DNA of 64,000 bases from Leucobacter edaphi (GCF_016522535.1 NZ_JAEHOI010000001.1:186001-250000); one strand, 5' to 3'; shown: positions 38,182 through 49,404, numbered from the stretch's first letter. Made by a program: numbers and translations. Notes: generated by a model not told the origin, from the sequence alone.

Positions 38182-40296
38182 GTGGCACAAGACGTGCTCA
38201 CCGACCTGAGCAAGGTCCGCAACATCGGCATCATGGCCCACATCGATGCCGGCAAGACCACCACGACCGAGCGCATCCTGTTCTACACGGGTGTCAACCA
38301 CAAGCTCGGCGAGACCCACGACGGTGGCGCGACCACTGACTGGATGGAGCAGGAGAAGGAGCGCGGCATCACGATCACCAGTGCCGCGGTGACCTGCTTC
38401 TGGAACAAGAACCAGATCAACATCATCGACACCCCCGGCCACGTGGACTTCACGGTCGAGGTCGAGCGCTCGCTCCGCGTGCTCGACGGTGCCGTCGCCG
38501 TCTTCGACGGCAAGGAGGGCGTCGAGCCCCAGTCCGAGACCGTGTGGCGTCAGGCCGACAAGTACGGCGTTCCCCGCATCTGCTTCGTCAACAAGATGGA
38601 CAAGATGGGCGCCGACTTCTACTTCACGGTCGACACGATCGTCAGCCGCCTCGGCGCCAAGCCGCTCGTGATGCAGCTCCCGATCGGCTCCGAGTCCGAC
38701 TTCGTCGGCGTCGTCGACCTGCTCTCGATGAAGGCGTTCGTCTGGGAGGGCGACTCGAAGGGTGACGTCACCCTCGGCGCCAACTACGAGACGCAGGAGA
38801 TCCCCGCAGACCTCCAGGCCAAGGCCGAGGAGTACCGCGAGAAGCTCGTCGAGACCGTCGCCGAGACCGACGACGCGCTGCTCGAGAAGTTCTTCGGCGG
38901 CGAGGAGATCTCGGTTGACGAGCTCAAGGCGGGTATCCGCAAGCTCGTCGTGAACAACGAGATCTACCCCGTCTACTGCGGCTCGGCGTTCAAGAACCGC
39001 GGCATCCAGCCGATGCTCGACGCGGTCGTGGACTTCCTCCCGAACCCGCTCGACGTCGGCGCCATCGAGGCGCACGATCCGCGCGACGAGTCGATCGTCA
39101 TCGAGCGCAAGCCGTCCTCGGACGATCCCTTCTCGGCGCTCGCGTTCAAGATCGCCGTGCACCCCTTCTTCGGCCGCCTCACCTACGTCCGCGTTTACTC
39201 GGGCAAGGCTGAGTCGGGCGCCCAGGTCATCAACTCGACCAAGGGCCGCAAGGAGCGCATCGGCAAGATCTTCCAGATGCACGCCAACAAGGAGAACCCG
39301 GTCGACGAGCTGACGGCGGGCAACATCTACGCCGTCATCGGCCTGAAGGACACCACCACCGGTGACACCCTCTCGGATCCGAACAACCAGGTCGTGCTCG
39401 AGTCGATGACCTTCCCCGAGCCCGTGATCGAGGTGGCCATCGAGCCCAAGACCAAGGGTGACCAGGAGAAGCTCGGCGTCGCGATCCAGAAGCTCGCCGA
39501 AGAGGACCCCACGTTCCGCGTGAGCCTCAACGCCGAGACCGGCCAGACCGTCATCGCGGGCATGGGCGAGCTCCACCTCGACATCCTCGTTGACCGTATG
39601 AAGCGCGAGTTCAAGGTCGAGGCGAACGTCGGTAAGCCCCAGGTGGCCTACCGCGAGACCCTCCGCCGCGAGGTGCCCAAGTACGACTACACCCACAAGA
39701 AGCAGACCGGTGGATCCGGTCAGTTCGCGAAGGTGCAGATCGCGCTTGCTCCGCTCGAGGAGACCGAGGACAAGACCTACGAGTTCGAGGACAAGGTGAC
39801 CGGCGGCCGCGTGCCGCGCGAGTACATCCCGTCCGTCGACGCGGGTATCCAGGACGCCATGCAGTACGGCATCCTCGCGGGCTTCCCGATGGTCAACGTC
39901 AAGGCGACGCTGCTCGACGGTCAGTACCACGACGTCGACTCGTCGGAGATGGCGTTCAAGATCGCCGGCTCCATGGCGTTCAAGGAAGCGGCCCGCCTCG
40001 CGCAGCCCGTGCTCCTCGAGCCCATGATGGCCGTCGAGGTCCGCACCCCCGAGGAGTACATGGGCGACGTCATCGGCGACCTCAACTCCCGTCGTGGGCA
40101 GATCCAGTCGATGGAGGACGCGAGCGGCGTCAAGGTCGTCCGCGCCCTCGTCCCGCTTTCCGAGATGTTCGGGTACATCGGCGACCTGCGGTCGAAGACC
40201 AGCGGTCGCGCGGTGTTCTCGATGACCTTCGATTCCTACGCTGAGGTTCCGAAGGCCGTGGCCGATGAGATCGTTCAGAAGGCTAAGGGCGAGTAA
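38182..40296 (+). CDS. fusA: Elongation factor G
   Basis: The 704-residue GTPase has G1 [22 protein letters not shown] and NKMDKMG, then the translocase domains II-V (including RGQIQSMED). It drives ribosomal translocation and, with RRF, recycling. The GTG start follows GGAGGAG. Length and motifs are usual for actinobacterial EF-G. It is the third gene of the str operon and is followed by a hairpin before tuf. Confidence 0.97.
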   Translation: MAQDVLTDLSKVRNIGIMAHIDAGKTTTTERILFYTGVNHKLGETHDGGATTDWMEQEKERGITITSAAVTCFWNKNQINIIDTPGHVDFTVEVERSLRVLDGAVAVFDGKEGVEPQSETVWRQADKYGVPRICFVNKMDKMGADFYFTVDTIVSRLGAKPLVMQLPIGSESDFVGVVDLLSMKAFVWEGDSKGDVTLGANYETQEIPADLQAKAEEYREKLVETVAETDDALLEKFFGGEEISVDELKAGIRKLVVNNEIYPVYCGSAFKNRGIQPMLDAVVDFLPNPLDVGAIEAHDPRDESIVIERKPSSDDPFSALAFKIAVHPFFGRLTYVRVYSGKAESGAQVINSTKGRKERIGKIFQMHANKENPVDELTAGNIYAVIGLKDTTTGDTLSDPNNQVVLESMTFPEPVIEVAIEPKTKGDQEKLGVAIQKLAEEDPTFRVSLNAETGQTVIAGMGELHLDILVDRMKREFKVEANVGKPQVAYRETLRREVPKYDYTHKKQTGGSGQFAKVQIALAPLEETEDKTYEFEDKVTGGRVPREYIPSVDAGIQDAMQYGILAGFPMVNVKATLLDGQYHDVDSSEMAFKIAGSMAFKEAARLAQPVLLEPMMAVEVRTPEEYMGDVIGDLNSRRGQIQSMEDASGVKVVRALVPLSEMFGYIGDLRSKTSGRAVFSMTFDSYAEVPKAVADEIVQKAKGE

Positions 40297-40307
40297 TTCC
40301 GTCCGCT

Positions 40308-40339
40308 GATCGGCGGCGGCCCACCAGTCGCCGCCGATC
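40308..40339 (+). terminator. Hairpin between fusA and tuf
   Basis: An 11-bp stem (GATCGGCGGCG and its complement) closes a 10-nt loop, 11 nt after the fusA stop. No T tract follows. A -10-like TAACAT at 40375-40380 suggests that tuf also has its own promoter. Confidence 0.5.
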
Positions 40340-40455
40340 GAAACGCCCAGGTCGCGATCATGGACCTGAGCTTGTAACATAAGTACACACCCCGTACTCG
40401 TGCCCTTCGAAACCGTCGGAGGGGGAGGGTACTCGACGTCCTGAGGAGGACCATA

Positions 40456-41649
40456 GTGGCGAAGGCCAAGTTCGAGCGGACCAAGCCGCACGTAAACATC
40501 GGAACGATCGGTCACGTCGACCACGGTAAGACCACCCTTACCGCGGCGATCTCCAAGACCCTCGCCGACAAGTTCCCGTCGGACGTCAACGTCCAGCGCG
40601 ACTTCGACACGATCGACTCGGCTCCCGAGGAGCGCCAGCGCGGCATTACCATCAACATCTCGCATGTTGAGTACGAGACCGACAAGCGCCACTACGCGCA
40701 CGTCGACGCTCCGGGTCACGCTGACTACATCAAGAACATGATCACCGGTGCCGCTCAGATGGACGGCGCAATCCTCGTGGTTGCGGCGACCGACGGCATG
40801 ATGGCTCAGACGAAGGAGCACATCCTTCTCGCGAAGCAGGTCGGCGTTCCCTACCTGCTCGTTGCCCTCAACAAGAGCGACATGGTCGACGACGAGGAGA
40901 TCCTCGAGCTCGTCGAGATGGAGGTCCGCGAGGAGCTCTCCAAGCAGGGTTACCCGGGAGACGACGTCCCCGTGATCCGCGTTTCGGGCTACGAGGCGCT
41001 TCAGGGCAACGAGAAGTGGGTCAACTCCGTTCTCGAGCTCATGGAGGCCGTTGACGCCAACATCCCCGACCCGGTGCGCGACAAGGACAAGCCGTTCCTC
41101 ATGCCCGTCGAGGACGTCTTCACCATCACCGGTCGTGGCACGGTCGTCACGGGTCGCGCCGAGCGCGGCACGCTGAAGATCAACTCCGAGGTCGAGATCG
41201 TGGGTCTGCGCCCGACGCAGAAGACCACCGTCACCGGCATCGAGATGTTCCACAAGCAGCTCGACGAGGCATGGGCCGGCGAGAACTGTGGTCTGCTCCT
41301 CCGCGGCACCAAGCGCGAGGACGTGGAGCGCGGCCAGGTCGTCGTCGCCCCGGGTTCGATCACCCCGCACACCAACTTCGAGGGGACCGCTTACATCCTC
41401 AAGAAGGAAGAGGGCGGCCGTCACAACCCGTTCGAGACGAACTACCGTCCGCAGTTCTACTTCCGTACGACTGACGTGACCGGTGTCATCACCCTGCCCG
41501 AGGACAAGCCGATGGTTATGCCCGGCGACACCACCGACATGACGGTCGAGCTGATCCAGCCGATCGCTATGGAGGAGGGCCTCGGCTTCGCGATCCGTGA
41601 GGGTGGCCGCACCGTCGGCGCCGGCACGGTCACGAAGGTGCTGTCCTAA
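40456..41649 (+). CDS. tuf: Elongation factor Tu
   Basis: The 397-residue GTPase has [14 protein letters not shown] (P-loop), DAPGHADY and [10 protein letters not shown]. Domain II and III motifs such as [12 protein letters not shown] are intact. It delivers aminoacyl-tRNA to the ribosome. Only one copy lies in the window. The GTG start follows GAGGAGG. The coding sequence is followed after 48 nt by a strong terminator. Confidence 0.98.
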   Translation: MAKAKFERTKPHVNIGTIGHVDHGKTTLTAAISKTLADKFPSDVNVQRDFDTIDSAPEERQRGITINISHVEYETDKRHYAHVDAPGHADYIKNMITGAAQMDGAILVVAATDGMMAQTKEHILLAKQVGVPYLLVALNKSDMVDDEEILELVEMEVREELSKQGYPGDDVPVIRVSGYEALQGNEKWVNSVLELMEAVDANIPDPVRDKDKPFLMPVEDVFTITGRGTVVTGRAERGTLKINSEVEIVGLRPTQKTTVTGIEMFHKQLDEAWAGENCGLLLRGTKREDVERGQVVVAPGSITPHTNFEGTAYILKKEEGGRHNPFETNYRPQFYFRTTDVTGVITLPEDKPMVMPGDTTDMTVELIQPIAMEEGLGFAIREGGRTVGAGTVTKVLS

Positions 41650-41697
41650 GTCTCAGTGACTGATCAGGGGTTGTGCTGAACGGCACAGCGCTTGAAG

Positions 41698-41728
41698 AAA
41701 AGCCCCCGGGTTCGCCCCGGGGGCTTTT
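41698..41728 (+). terminator. Intrinsic terminator of tuf
   Basis: A 13-bp stem with arms AAAAGCCCCCGGG and CCCGGGGGCTTTT encloses a TTCGC loop and ends in a TTTT run. It is the clearest intrinsic terminator in the window. Confidence 0.93.
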
Positions 41729-41870
41729 CGCGTTCCCTGGAGGATTCCCGCGCCCCCGCGAACCCTCCCGTCTTTCCACAGGAACCGCACGTCTGCGCTG
41801 GTGCGGTGCGGAGGACCGCTATCCTCGAAGTTGACCTGTAACCAAACAACCGTTGACGTGAGGAGAACGC

Positions 41871-43670
41871 GTGCCGGAAACCGTCGGTGGGCGGATCGCT
41901 CACTTCGTACGCCAGTACGGCCTGCTCTACCTCGTCGACGCCGCGGCCTGGGCGGTTGCGATCCTCGCGGCGCTCGTGCTCCGCTTCGACTTCGACTTCG
42001 ACCGCATCCACTGGGGGTGGACGAGCGCCCTCATCGGCGTGACCGCCGTGCTCCAGCTGATCGCGGGCTGGGTGTTCTGGCTGTACCGCAACCGGTACGC
42101 GATCGGGAGCTTCGACGAGGTGCGCGCGCTCGTGCTGGAGATCACCTGCGTCATGGTGGCCGCGTGGCTGTTCGCCTATCTCGTCGGGTACGGCAACGGG
42201 ATCCCGCGAAGCACCATGATCATCGCCGCTCCGATCGTGTTCAGCCTGATGGGAGTGGTCCGCTACGTGCTGCGCCTGCGCAGCGAACGGCAGCTGCGCC
42301 CGGGGGAGCAGGCGGAGCGGACCCTGCTCTACGGCGCGGGATACCTCGGCGTGCAGACGGCGAAGCGCATGCTCACGGACCCGCGCGCGAGCGCCCTGCC
42401 CGTCGGTTTCATCGACGACGATCCCGCGAAGAGCAATCAGGAGGTGCGCGGCATCCGGGTGCTCGGCGGGTTCCGCGATCTCGAGGAGGTCGTGCGTCGC
42501 ACGCGAGCCACGCGGCTCATCGTGTGCATCGGGGATGCCGACGCGACCATGATGCGACGGATCGACGAGGTGGCCGACCGGATCGGGATCACGGCCCTCG
42601 TCCTTCCCCCGCTCGAGCAGATCCTGCAGAACAACTCCGTGATCTCGGACGTCCGGGAGCTGACGATCGAGGACCTCATCGGCCGCCACCCGGTGCGGCT
42701 CGAGACGGGGTCGATCGCGTCCTACCTGCAGGACAAGCGGGTGCTCGTCACCGGCGCCGGCGGTTCGATCGGCTCGGAGCTCTGCCGTCAGCTCGCGCGC
42801 TTCGCGCCGCGGGAGCTGATCATGCTGGATCGCGACGAGACCGCCCTGCAGGAGACGCAGCTCTCGATCAGCGGCCACGGTCTGCTCGACACGAACGACG
42901 TGGTGCTCGCGGATATCCGCGATCCCGCGGCGCTCGCCACGATTTTCGCGGAGCACCGCCCGGAGGTCGTGTTCCACGCCGCAGCGCTGAAGCACCTGCC
43001 CATGCTGGAGCAGTATCCCGACGAGGCGTGGAAGACGAACGTGCTCGGCACGCTCAACGTGCTGAACGCGGCGCGGGACGCCGGCGTCGGCGCGTTCGTG
43101 AACATCTCGACGGACAAGGCCGCCAACCCCACGAGCGTTCTCGGCCATTCGAAGCGCGTCGCCGAGAAGCTGACCGCCTGGATGGCCGAGCAGACGGGGC
43201 AGCGCTACCTGTCCGTGCGCTTCGGCAACGTGATCGGGAGCCGCGGTTCGATGCTGCCGACGTTCCGCCGCCTCATCGAGGCTGGCGGGCCGGTCACGGT
43301 CACCCACCCGGATGTGACGCGCTTCTTCATGACGATCCCCGAGGCCTGCCAGTTGGTGATCCAGGCCGGCGGTATCGGCCGCCAGGGCGAGGTGCTGATC
43401 CTCGATATGGGTGAGCCCGTCTCGATCCTCGATGTGGCCCGCCGCATGATCGCGCAGTCCGGGAAGGACGTCGAGATCGTTTTCACCGGCCTGCGGCACG
43501 GCGAGAAGCTGCACGAGGAGCTCGTGGGGCACGGCGAGGGCGACGAGCGCCCGTTCCACCCGAAGATCACCCACGCGCACGTCGACACGATCTCGCCCGA
43601 GGTGCTCGATCACGAGGGCTGGGTGGCGCGCCTCGACCTCACGAGCCAGGCGGAGGAGCGGATCCAGTGA
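41871..43670 (+). CDS. Membrane-bound UDP-sugar 4,6-dehydratase family protein (CapD/FlaA1-like)
   Basis: The 599-residue protein has four N-terminal transmembrane helices (about residues 20-40, 45-66, 83-105 and 112-132), a first Rossmann domain, then the dehydratase domain with VTGAGGSIGSEL from residue 293 and STDKAANPTSVLGHSKR near 413. This is the WbpM/PglF type, which makes 4-keto-6-deoxy UDP-sugars for surface glycans. The GTG start follows GAGGAG. It overlaps the next gene by 4 nt, and both genes separate tuf from rpsJ. Confidence 0.85.
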   Translation: MPETVGGRIAHFVRQYGLLYLVDAAAWAVAILAALVLRFDFDFDRIHWGWTSALIGVTAVLQLIAGWVFWLYRNRYAIGSFDEVRALVLEITCVMVAAWLFAYLVGYGNGIPRSTMIIAAPIVFSLMGVVRYVLRLRSERQLRPGEQAERTLLYGAGYLGVQTAKRMLTDPRASALPVGFIDDDPAKSNQEVRGIRVLGGFRDLEEVVRRTRATRLIVCIGDADATMMRRIDEVADRIGITALVLPPLEQILQNNSVISDVRELTIEDLIGRHPVRLETGSIASYLQDKRVLVTGAGGSIGSELCRQLARFAPRELIMLDRDETALQETQLSISGHGLLDTNDVVLADIRDPAALATIFAEHRPEVVFHAAALKHLPMLEQYPDEAWKTNVLGTLNVLNAARDAGVGAFVNISTDKAANPTSVLGHSKRVAEKLTAWMAEQTGQRYLSVRFGNVIGSRGSMLPTFRRLIEAGGPVTVTHPDVTRFFMTIPEACQLVIQAGGIGRQGEVLILDMGEPVSILDVARRMIAQSGKDVEIVFTGLRHGEKLHEELVGHGEGDERPFHPKITHAHVDTISPEVLDHEGWVARLDLTSQAEERIQ

Positions 43671-44770
43671 GCCCGCTCATGCCCGCCGTGGTCGCGGGTG
43701 CCGTGACGCTCGCGCTGAGCCTCGCGCTGCCCGTCGTCGTGAAGCCGCTGCTGCAGCGGCTCGGGATCATGGACGTTCCGAACGCGAGGTCCTCGCACGA
43801 GCGGCCGATTCTGCGCGGGCTCGGTCTCGCGGTGCTCATCGCGATGACCGTGGGTGCCGCCGTCGCGATCGTGTGGTTCGCCGCGGCGCCGGACGCCGGA
43901 GCCGGTGCCCGCTGGGACGTGCTGCTGATCGTCGCGCTCGGTTCGCTCGCGGCCGGCCTGCTCGGCCTGGGGGAGGATCTGCGCGGGATCAGCGTCCTCG
44001 GCCGCAGCGTCTGCCTGATCCTGATCGCCGTGACGGTCCCCGTGCTCCTCCTGATCGCACGTTCGAACCCCGGGGCGGGCGCGCCCTTCGGGGCGTCCGG
44101 CGGGTACCCGAACGCGCTGGGGCTCCCCCCTGACCTCCCGCTGTGGGGAGCGATCGCGATCGGGGCCTACGCCGTGTTCTTCATCTCGAGCTACATCAAC
44201 GTTGCCAACTTCATGGACGGTCTGAACGGGATCAGCGGGCTGCACGGCGTGATCGCCGGGCTCGCGTTCGCGGCTGGCGGGCTCATCGCGGGGGAGCGGC
44301 CGTGGCTCGTGGCTGCTGGCCTGATCCTCGCCGCTGGCTTCGGCGGGTTCCTGCCGTGGAATCTCTCTCGGCCCGGCGCATTTCTCGGCGATGTCGGGAG
44401 CTATCTGCTCGGGGGCGCGACGGCCGTGACGAGCCTCGCCGCCTGGCTCTCCGGGATTCCCCTGCTCGCAACGATCGGGCCGATGGTCATCTATTTCGGC
44501 GATGTCGGCGTCACCCTCGTGAAGCGGGTGCGCGCGGGGCATCGCTGGGACGAGCCCCACAAGGAGCACGCCTACCAGCGGATCCAGCAGCTTGGATACT
44601 CGCACGTGCAGGCATCGGGCCTGACGGCGCTGTGCACGGCCGCGGCCTCCGTGCTGGGTCTGTGCTCGCTGTTCACCTCGCTCCCCGGAACGCTCGCGCT
44701 GCTCGCCGGTGGACTCGTGATCCTCGGCGTCTATCTGGCCCTGCCCCGCCTGCTGCCGCGCCGCGCGTAA
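43667..44770 (+). CDS. Undecaprenyl-phosphate sugar-1-phosphate transferase (WecA/MraY family)
   Basis: The 367-residue protein has about ten hydrophobic helices and family motifs NVANFMDGLNGISG, FLGDVGSYLLGG and HKEHAYQRIQQLG. This glycosyltransferase-4 group transfers a HexNAc-1-phosphate to undecaprenyl phosphate to start a surface polysaccharide. With the upstream dehydratase it makes a minimal glycan-initiation pair. The GTG start overlaps the upstream stop (GTGA). Confidence 0.85.
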   Translation: MSPLMPAVVAGAVTLALSLALPVVVKPLLQRLGIMDVPNARSSHERPILRGLGLAVLIAMTVGAAVAIVWFAAAPDAGAGARWDVLLIVALGSLAAGLLGLGEDLRGISVLGRSVCLILIAVTVPVLLLIARSNPGAGAPFGASGGYPNALGLPPDLPLWGAIAIGAYAVFFISSYINVANFMDGLNGISGLHGVIAGLAFAAGGLIAGERPWLVAAGLILAAGFGGFLPWNLSRPGAFLGDVGSYLLGGATAVTSLAAWLSGIPLLATIGPMVIYFGDVGVTLVKRVRAGHRWDEPHKEHAYQRIQQLGYSHVQASGLTALCTAAASVLGLCSLFTSLPGTLALLAGGLVILGVYLALPRLLPRRA

Positions 44771-45139
44771 CTCGCCCGCGACACGCGACACGCCCGGGTT
44801 GCACCATCCGGGATCGGCGTGCGAGAATAGACAGGTTCAGTACTCCGCGCGTCTGCGTGGATCACTGCCAGGCAGTGCATAACCGCCCCGCACGGGGTTC
44901 TGGTTAGGCCGCGGGCAGCGAACGCATCCGCACGAATCGTGGCGGCCAGACGAGAGTCCGGCCGTTTTCGTGTGTGCGGGCCGCGCTCCGTATTCGAGTG
45001 CGCGGAATTGACAGGTGAACAGAGACCCAGCACGTTGCGGCTTCGCGGCCGCGTTTGCCAGGGCGCTGATACGCAAGACGTCCAATGCCGCGGGACCACA
45101 AGCCCCGCGGTACGACGCAAGTAGAAAGTAGAGAGTCAC
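44771..45139 (+). promoter_or_regulatory. Promoter and structured leader of the S10 operon (369 bp)
   Basis: A promoter-like pair TTGCAC (44799-44804) and GAGAAT (44823-44828) has an 18-bp spacer. The leader of about 300 nt holds several hairpins, including CACTGC/GCAGTG arms (44863-44877) and CCGCGGG/CCCGCGG arms (45089-45111) near the start codon. No coding frame is convincing. Autoregulation by a ribosomal protein is possible but not shown by the sequence. Confidence 0.5.
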
Positions 45140-45448
45140 ATGGCGGGACAGAAGATCCGCATCCGACTGAAGTCGTATGACCACGAGGTCATCGACAGCT
45201 CCGCGCGCAAGATCGTTGACACGGTCACCCGCGCCGGCGCCACGGTGATCGGCCCCGTGCCGCTCCCCACCGAGAAGAACGTGATCGCCGTTATCCGTTC
45301 ACCCCACAAGTACAAGGACAGCCGCGAGCACTTCGAGAAGCGCACGCACAAGCGCCTCATCGACATCGTGGATCCCACTCCGAAGGCCGTCGATTCGCTC
45401 ATGCGTCTCGACCTCCCGGCCGACGTCAACATCGAGATCAAGCTCTAA
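45140..45448 (+). CDS. rpsJ: 30S ribosomal protein S10
   Basis: The 102-residue protein begins [19 protein letters not shown] and contains the standard RTHKRLIDI and [11 protein letters not shown] ends. It binds the 30S head and in E. coli also works with NusB in antitermination. It opens the S10-spc cluster; the ribosome site before its ATG (AGAGAG) is weak. rplC follows 14 nt later. Confidence 0.97.
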   Translation: MAGQKIRIRLKSYDHEVIDSSARKIVDTVTRAGATVIGPVPLPTEKNVIAVIRSPHKYKDSREHFEKRTHKRLIDIVDPTPKAVDSLMRLDLPADVNIEIKL

Positions 45449-45462
45449 GGGGGGATCCGGAA

Positions 45463-46116
45463 ATGTCTGCAGCACGCAATGTGAAGGGTCTCCTGGGCAC
45501 CAAGCTCGGTATGACTCAGGTCTGGGACGCGGACGGCAAGGTCGTCCCCGTTACCGTCATCGAGGTGGCTCCCAACGTGGTCACCCAGATCCGCACCCCC
45601 GAGGTCGACGGCTACAGCGCCGTGCAGATCGCCGCGGGTCAGATCGATCCCCGTAAGGTCAACAAGCCGACCGCCGGTCACTTCGAGAAGGCGGGCGTCA
45701 CGCCTCGCCGTCACCTGACCGAGGTCCGCACCTCCGACGCCGCCGAGTATGCACTCGGCCAGGAGCTCACCGTTGATGGCACCTTCGAAGCCGGTCAGAA
45801 GATCGACGTCGTCGGCACCTCCAAGGGCAAGGGCTTCGCCGGCGCCATGAAGCGTCACAACTTCAAGGGCGTCTCGGCATCGCACGGTGCGCACCGCAAC
45901 CACCGCAAGCCGGGCTCCATCGGCGGCGCCGCGACCCCCGGTCGCGTCTTCAAGGGCCAGCGTATGCCCGGCCGCATGGGTGGGGACCGCGTGACGGTGC
46001 AGAACCTTACCGTTCAGGCGATCGACGCCGAGAAGGGTCTCATCCTGGTCAAGGGTGCGGTTCCCGGCGCTCGCGGTCGTCTCGTTTTCGTTCGCAACGC
46101 AGTGAAGGGGGCGTAG
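45463..46116 (+). CDS. rplC: 50S ribosomal protein L3
   Basis: The 217-residue L3 has [13 protein letters not shown] at its start and the conserved loop [20 protein letters not shown] near the peptidyl-transferase centre. It is one of the first proteins to bind 23S rRNA. AGGGGGG provides the ribosome site. It follows rpsJ and is separated from rplD by 3 nt. Confidence 0.97.
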   Translation: MSAARNVKGLLGTKLGMTQVWDADGKVVPVTVIEVAPNVVTQIRTPEVDGYSAVQIAAGQIDPRKVNKPTAGHFEKAGVTPRRHLTEVRTSDAAEYALGQELTVDGTFEAGQKIDVVGTSKGKGFAGAMKRHNFKGVSASHGAHRNHRKPGSIGGAATPGRVFKGQRMPGRMGGDRVTVQNLTVQAIDAEKGLILVKGAVPGARGRLVFVRNAVKGA

Positions 46117-46119
46117 TTC

Positions 46120-46773
46120 ATGGCTACCGCTACCAAGCTCGACGTGCTCGACGCCAAGGGGAAGAAGGCCGGGTCGGTTGACCTGCCGGAGAACCTCTTC
46201 GCCGTCGAGACCAACGTTCCGCTGATCCACCAGGTGGTCACCGCTCAGCTCGCCGCTGCGCGTCAGGGCACCCACAAGACGAAGAACCGTGGCGAGGTCT
46301 CCGGTTCGGGCGTCAAGCCGTTCAAGCAGAAGGGCACCGGCCGCGCTCGTCAGGGTTCGGTCCGCGCTCCTGAGCACCGCGGCGGCGGCGTCGTCCACGG
46401 TCCCGTGCCGCGCGACTACGCGCAGCGCACGCCCAAGAAGATGATTGCTGCAGCGCTTCGCGGCCTGCTCTCGGATCGCGCCCGCGCGAACCGCGTGCAC
46501 GTCGTCGAGTCGTTCGGCATCGACGCCAAGCCCAGCACGAAGGCCGCACGCGAGTTCCTCGCGCAGGTTGCTCCGGGCAACCGCGTCCTCGTCGTCGTGA
46601 CCCGCGAGGATGAGCTCACCGCGCTCAGCGTTCGCAACCTGCAGCACGTTCACGTGCTGTTCCAGGATCAGCTCAACGCCTACGACGTGGTCGTCAGCGA
46701 CGATCTCGTCTTCACCAAGGCCGCCTTCGACGCCTTCGTCGCCGGCCGTGCCGCTCAGGAGGACACGAAGTGA
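46120..46773 (+). CDS. rplD: 50S ribosomal protein L4
   Basis: The 217-residue L4 contains the exit-tunnel loop [20 protein letters not shown]. In E. coli L4 also regulates the S10 operon by acting on its leader. It starts 3 nt after rplC and overlaps rplW by 4 nt (GTGA). Confidence 0.97.
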   Translation: MATATKLDVLDAKGKKAGSVDLPENLFAVETNVPLIHQVVTAQLAAARQGTHKTKNRGEVSGSGVKPFKQKGTGRARQGSVRAPEHRGGGVVHGPVPRDYAQRTPKKMIAAALRGLLSDRARANRVHVVESFGIDAKPSTKAAREFLAQVAPGNRVLVVVTREDELTALSVRNLQHVHVLFQDQLNAYDVVVSDDLVFTKAAFDAFVAGRAAQEDTK

Positions 46774-47069
46774 GCCTGAACAAGTCCGCACACGACGTCA
46801 TCATCCGCCCCATCGTTTCCGAGAAGAGCTACGGTCTCATCGACGCGAACGGCCAGTACACCTTCGAGGTGCAGCCGAGCGCGAACAAGACCGAGATCAA
46901 GCTCGCGATCGAGCAGGTCTTCAACGTTCGGGTCGATAAGGTCCGCACGCTGAACCGCAAGGGCAAGACCCGCCGCACGAAGTTTGGCATGGGCAAGCGC
47001 AAGGACACCAAGCGCGCCATTGTCACGCTGAAGTCGGGTTCCATCGACATCTTCACGGCTGCGCTGTAG
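46770..47069 (+). CDS. rplW: 50S ribosomal protein L23
   Basis: The 99-residue L23 begins [20 protein letters not shown]. It lies at the exit tunnel and in bacteria provides the docking site for trigger factor and SRP. GTG start in overlap with rplD. Confidence 0.97.
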   Translation: MSLNKSAHDVIIRPIVSEKSYGLIDANGQYTFEVQPSANKTEIKLAIEQVFNVRVDKVRTLNRKGKTRRTKFGMGKRKDTKRAIVTLKSGSIDIFTAAL

Positions 47070-47091
47070 AAGGGGCGAAAAGGAATACAAC

Positions 47092-47928
47092 ATGGCTATT
47101 CGCAAGTACAAGCCGACGACCCCGGGTCGTCGCGGCTCGAGCGTTGCTGATTTCGCTGAGATCACGCGCTCCACGCCCGAGAAGTCGCTGCTCCGTCCGC
47201 TCCCCAAGACCGGCGGCCGCAACAACCAGGGCCGGATCACCACCCGTCACATCGGTGGTGGCCACAAGCGTCAGTACCGCGTCATCGACTTCCGTCGCAA
47301 TGACAAGGACGGCGTGAACGCCCGCGTCGCGCACATCGAGTACGACCCGAACCGCACGGCGCGCATCGCGCTCCTGCACTTCGAGGACGGCACGAAGCGC
47401 TACATCATCGCCCCGAACAAGCTGAAGCAGGGCGACGTCGTCGAGTCGGGTCCCTCGGCCGATATCAAGCCGGGCAACAACCTGCCCCTCCGCAACATCC
47501 CCACCGGTACGGTCATTCACGCCATCGAGCTGAAGCCGGGTGGAGGCGCCAAGCTCGCCCGCTCCGCGGGTGCGTCGGTGCGTCTCGTCGCGAAGGACGG
47601 CCCCTACGCTCAGCTGCGTCTCCCCTCGGGTGAGATCCGCAACGTCGACGCGCGCTGCCGCGCGACCGTCGGCGAGGTCGGCAACGCCGAGCAGTCGAAC
47701 ATCAACTGGGGCAAGGCCGGCCGTATGCGCTGGAAGGGCGTCCGCCCGACCGTCCGCGGTGTCGTCATGAACCCGGTCGATCACCCGCACGGTGGTGGCG
47801 AAGGCCGCACCTCGGGTGGCCGTCACCCGGTCAGCCCCTGGGGTCAGAAGGAAGGCCGCACGCGGCACCCGAACAAGGAAAGCGACAAGCTCATCGTGCG
47901 TCGCCGCCCCACCGGTAAGAAGCGTTAG
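47092..47928 (+). CDS. rplB: 50S ribosomal protein L2
   Basis: The 278-residue L2 has [20 protein letters not shown] in its N-terminal part and the conserved C-terminal [14 protein letters not shown], whose His supports peptidyl transfer. AGGAA precedes the ATG. It has normal length and is followed after 24 nt by rpsS. Confidence 0.97.
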   Translation: MAIRKYKPTTPGRRGSSVADFAEITRSTPEKSLLRPLPKTGGRNNQGRITTRHIGGGHKRQYRVIDFRRNDKDGVNARVAHIEYDPNRTARIALLHFEDGTKRYIIAPNKLKQGDVVESGPSADIKPGNNLPLRNIPTGTVIHAIELKPGGGAKLARSAGASVRLVAKDGPYAQLRLPSGEIRNVDARCRATVGEVGNAEQSNINWGKAGRMRWKGVRPTVRGVVMNPVDHPHGGGEGRTSGGRHPVSPWGQKEGRTRHPNKESDKLIVRRRPTGKKR

Positions 47929-47952
47929 TCGGCAGGTAGGAGAGAGTAGAAG

Positions 47953-48234
47953 ATGCCTCGTAGTCTCAAGAAGGGCCCCTTCGTCGATAACCACCTGCTG
48001 AACAAGGTGGTTGTCCAGAACGAAGCTGGCACCAAGAACGTGATCAAGACCTGGTCGCGCCGCTCGATGATCGTTCCGGCCATGCTCGGCCACACGATCG
48101 CGGTGCACGACGGTCGCAAGCACATCCCCGTGTTCGTTACGGAGACCATGGTCGGTCACAAGCTGGGCGAGTTCGCGCCCACTCGCACCTTCCGCGGTCA
48201 CGTGAAGGACGACAAGAAGGGCCGTCGCCGCTAA
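47953..48234 (+). CDS. rpsS: 30S ribosomal protein S19
   Basis: The 93-residue S19 begins [19 protein letters not shown] and has [20 protein letters not shown]. It binds with S13 at the 30S head near the A-site. AGGAGAG precedes its ATG; rplV follows. Confidence 0.97.
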   Translation: MPRSLKKGPFVDNHLLNKVVVQNEAGTKNVIKTWSRRSMIVPAMLGHTIAVHDGRKHIPVFVTETMVGHKLGEFAPTRTFRGHVKDDKKGRRR

Positions 48235-48260
48235 CGCGGTGACGTGAAGGAGGAAGAGAA

Positions 48261-48641
48261 ATGGTGGAGTCGATCGCACGCGTGCGTCATATCCGCATCA
48301 CCCCCCAGAAGGCCCGCCGCGTTGTCGACCTGGTTCGCGGGAAGAACGCAGAAGAGGCCCTGGCCATTCTGAAGTTCGCCCCCCAGGCTGCCGCGGAGCC
48401 CGTGTTCAAGCTTGTCGCCTCGGCGATGGCGAACGCGCGCGTCAAGGCCGACAAGGAAAACCTGCGTCTCAATGAGGACGAGCTCGTCGTGGCTCGCGCC
48501 TTCGTGGACGAGGGCGCAACGCTCAAGCGTTTCCGCCCCCGTGCTCAGGGCCGCGCGTTCCGTATCAACAAGCGGACCAGCCACATCACCGTCGTCCTGC
48601 AGACGGCGGACGAGCTCGCCGCTGCGAAGAAGGGAGCCTAG
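48261..48641 (+). CDS. rplV: 50S ribosomal protein L22
   Basis: The 126-residue L22 has [20 protein letters not shown] and the exit-tunnel hairpin with [11 protein letters not shown], the region where macrolide-resistance changes occur in other bacteria; it reads as wild type. GGAGG precedes the ATG. Confidence 0.97.
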   Translation: MVESIARVRHIRITPQKARRVVDLVRGKNAEEALAILKFAPQAAAEPVFKLVASAMANARVKADKENLRLNEDELVVARAFVDEGATLKRFRPRAQGRAFRINKRTSHITVVLQTADELAAAKKGA

Positions 48642-48643
48642 GT

Positions 48644-49402
48644 ATGGGCCAGAAGATTCATCCCTACGGCTTCCGCCTCGGGGTCACGACCGACCACGTC
48701 TCGCGCTGGTTCTCGGACTCGACCAAGAAGGGTCAGCGCTACGCTGACTACCTGGCCGAGGACATCAAGATCCGCCAGCACCTGACGAAGCAGCTCGATC
48801 GCGCCGGCGTCTCGCGCGTCGAGATCGAGCGCACCCGCGACCGCGTCCGCGTGGACATCCACTCGGCGCGTCCCGGCATCGTGATCGGCCGCCGCGGCGC
48901 CGAGGCCGAGCGCATCCGCGCCGACCTCGAGAAGCTCACCGGCAAGCAGATCCAGCTGAACATCCTCGAGGTCAAGAACCCCGAGGCTGACGCTCAGCTC
49001 GTCGCACAGGGCATCGCCGAGCAGCTCGCTGCGCGCGTGGCATTCCGCCGCGCGATGCGCAAGGGCCTGCAGGGTGCTCAGCGCGCCGGTGCCAAGGGCA
49101 TCCGTATCCAGGTCTCCGGCCGCCTCGGCGGCGCCGAGATGAGCCGCTCGGAGTTCTACCGCGAGGGTCGCGTGCCGCTGCACACGCTCCGCGCGAACAT
49201 CGACTACGGCTTCTACGAGGCGAAGACCACCTTCGGCCGCATCGGCGTGAAGGTCTGGATCTACAAGGGTGACCTCACCAACAAGGAACTCGCACGCGAG
49301 CAGGCGGCCCAGAAGCCGTCCCGTGAGCGCGGCGACCGCCGCCGTGCGCCCCGTGGCGCACAGGCCGAGGCTGCACCCGCTGCAGCAGGAGCGGAGAAGT
49401 AA
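48644..49402 (+). CDS. rpsC: 30S ribosomal protein S3
   Basis: The 252-residue S3 has the KH domain ([15 protein letters not shown]) and the C-terminal domain [10 protein letters not shown]-like [18 protein letters not shown]. The last 35 residues are a basic-acidic Arg/Ala-rich tail ([18 protein letters not shown]) typical of Micrococcales. S3 lines the mRNA entry channel. It starts 2 nt after rplV stop. Confidence 0.97.
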   Translation: MGQKIHPYGFRLGVTTDHVSRWFSDSTKKGQRYADYLAEDIKIRQHLTKQLDRAGVSRVEIERTRDRVRVDIHSARPGIVIGRRGAEAERIRADLEKLTGKQIQLNILEVKNPEADAQLVAQGIAEQLAARVAFRRAMRKGLQGAQRAGAKGIRIQVSGRLGGAEMSRSEFYREGRVPLHTLRANIDYGFYEAKTTFGRIGVKVWIYKGDLTNKELAREQAAQKPSRERGDRRRAPRGAQAEAAPAAAGAEK

Positions 49403-49404
49403 GC

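Noticed and set aside
38122-41424. A minus-strand frame over fusA and tuf
   Set aside because: Shadow of the G/C third-position bias of the EF-G and EF-Tu genes.
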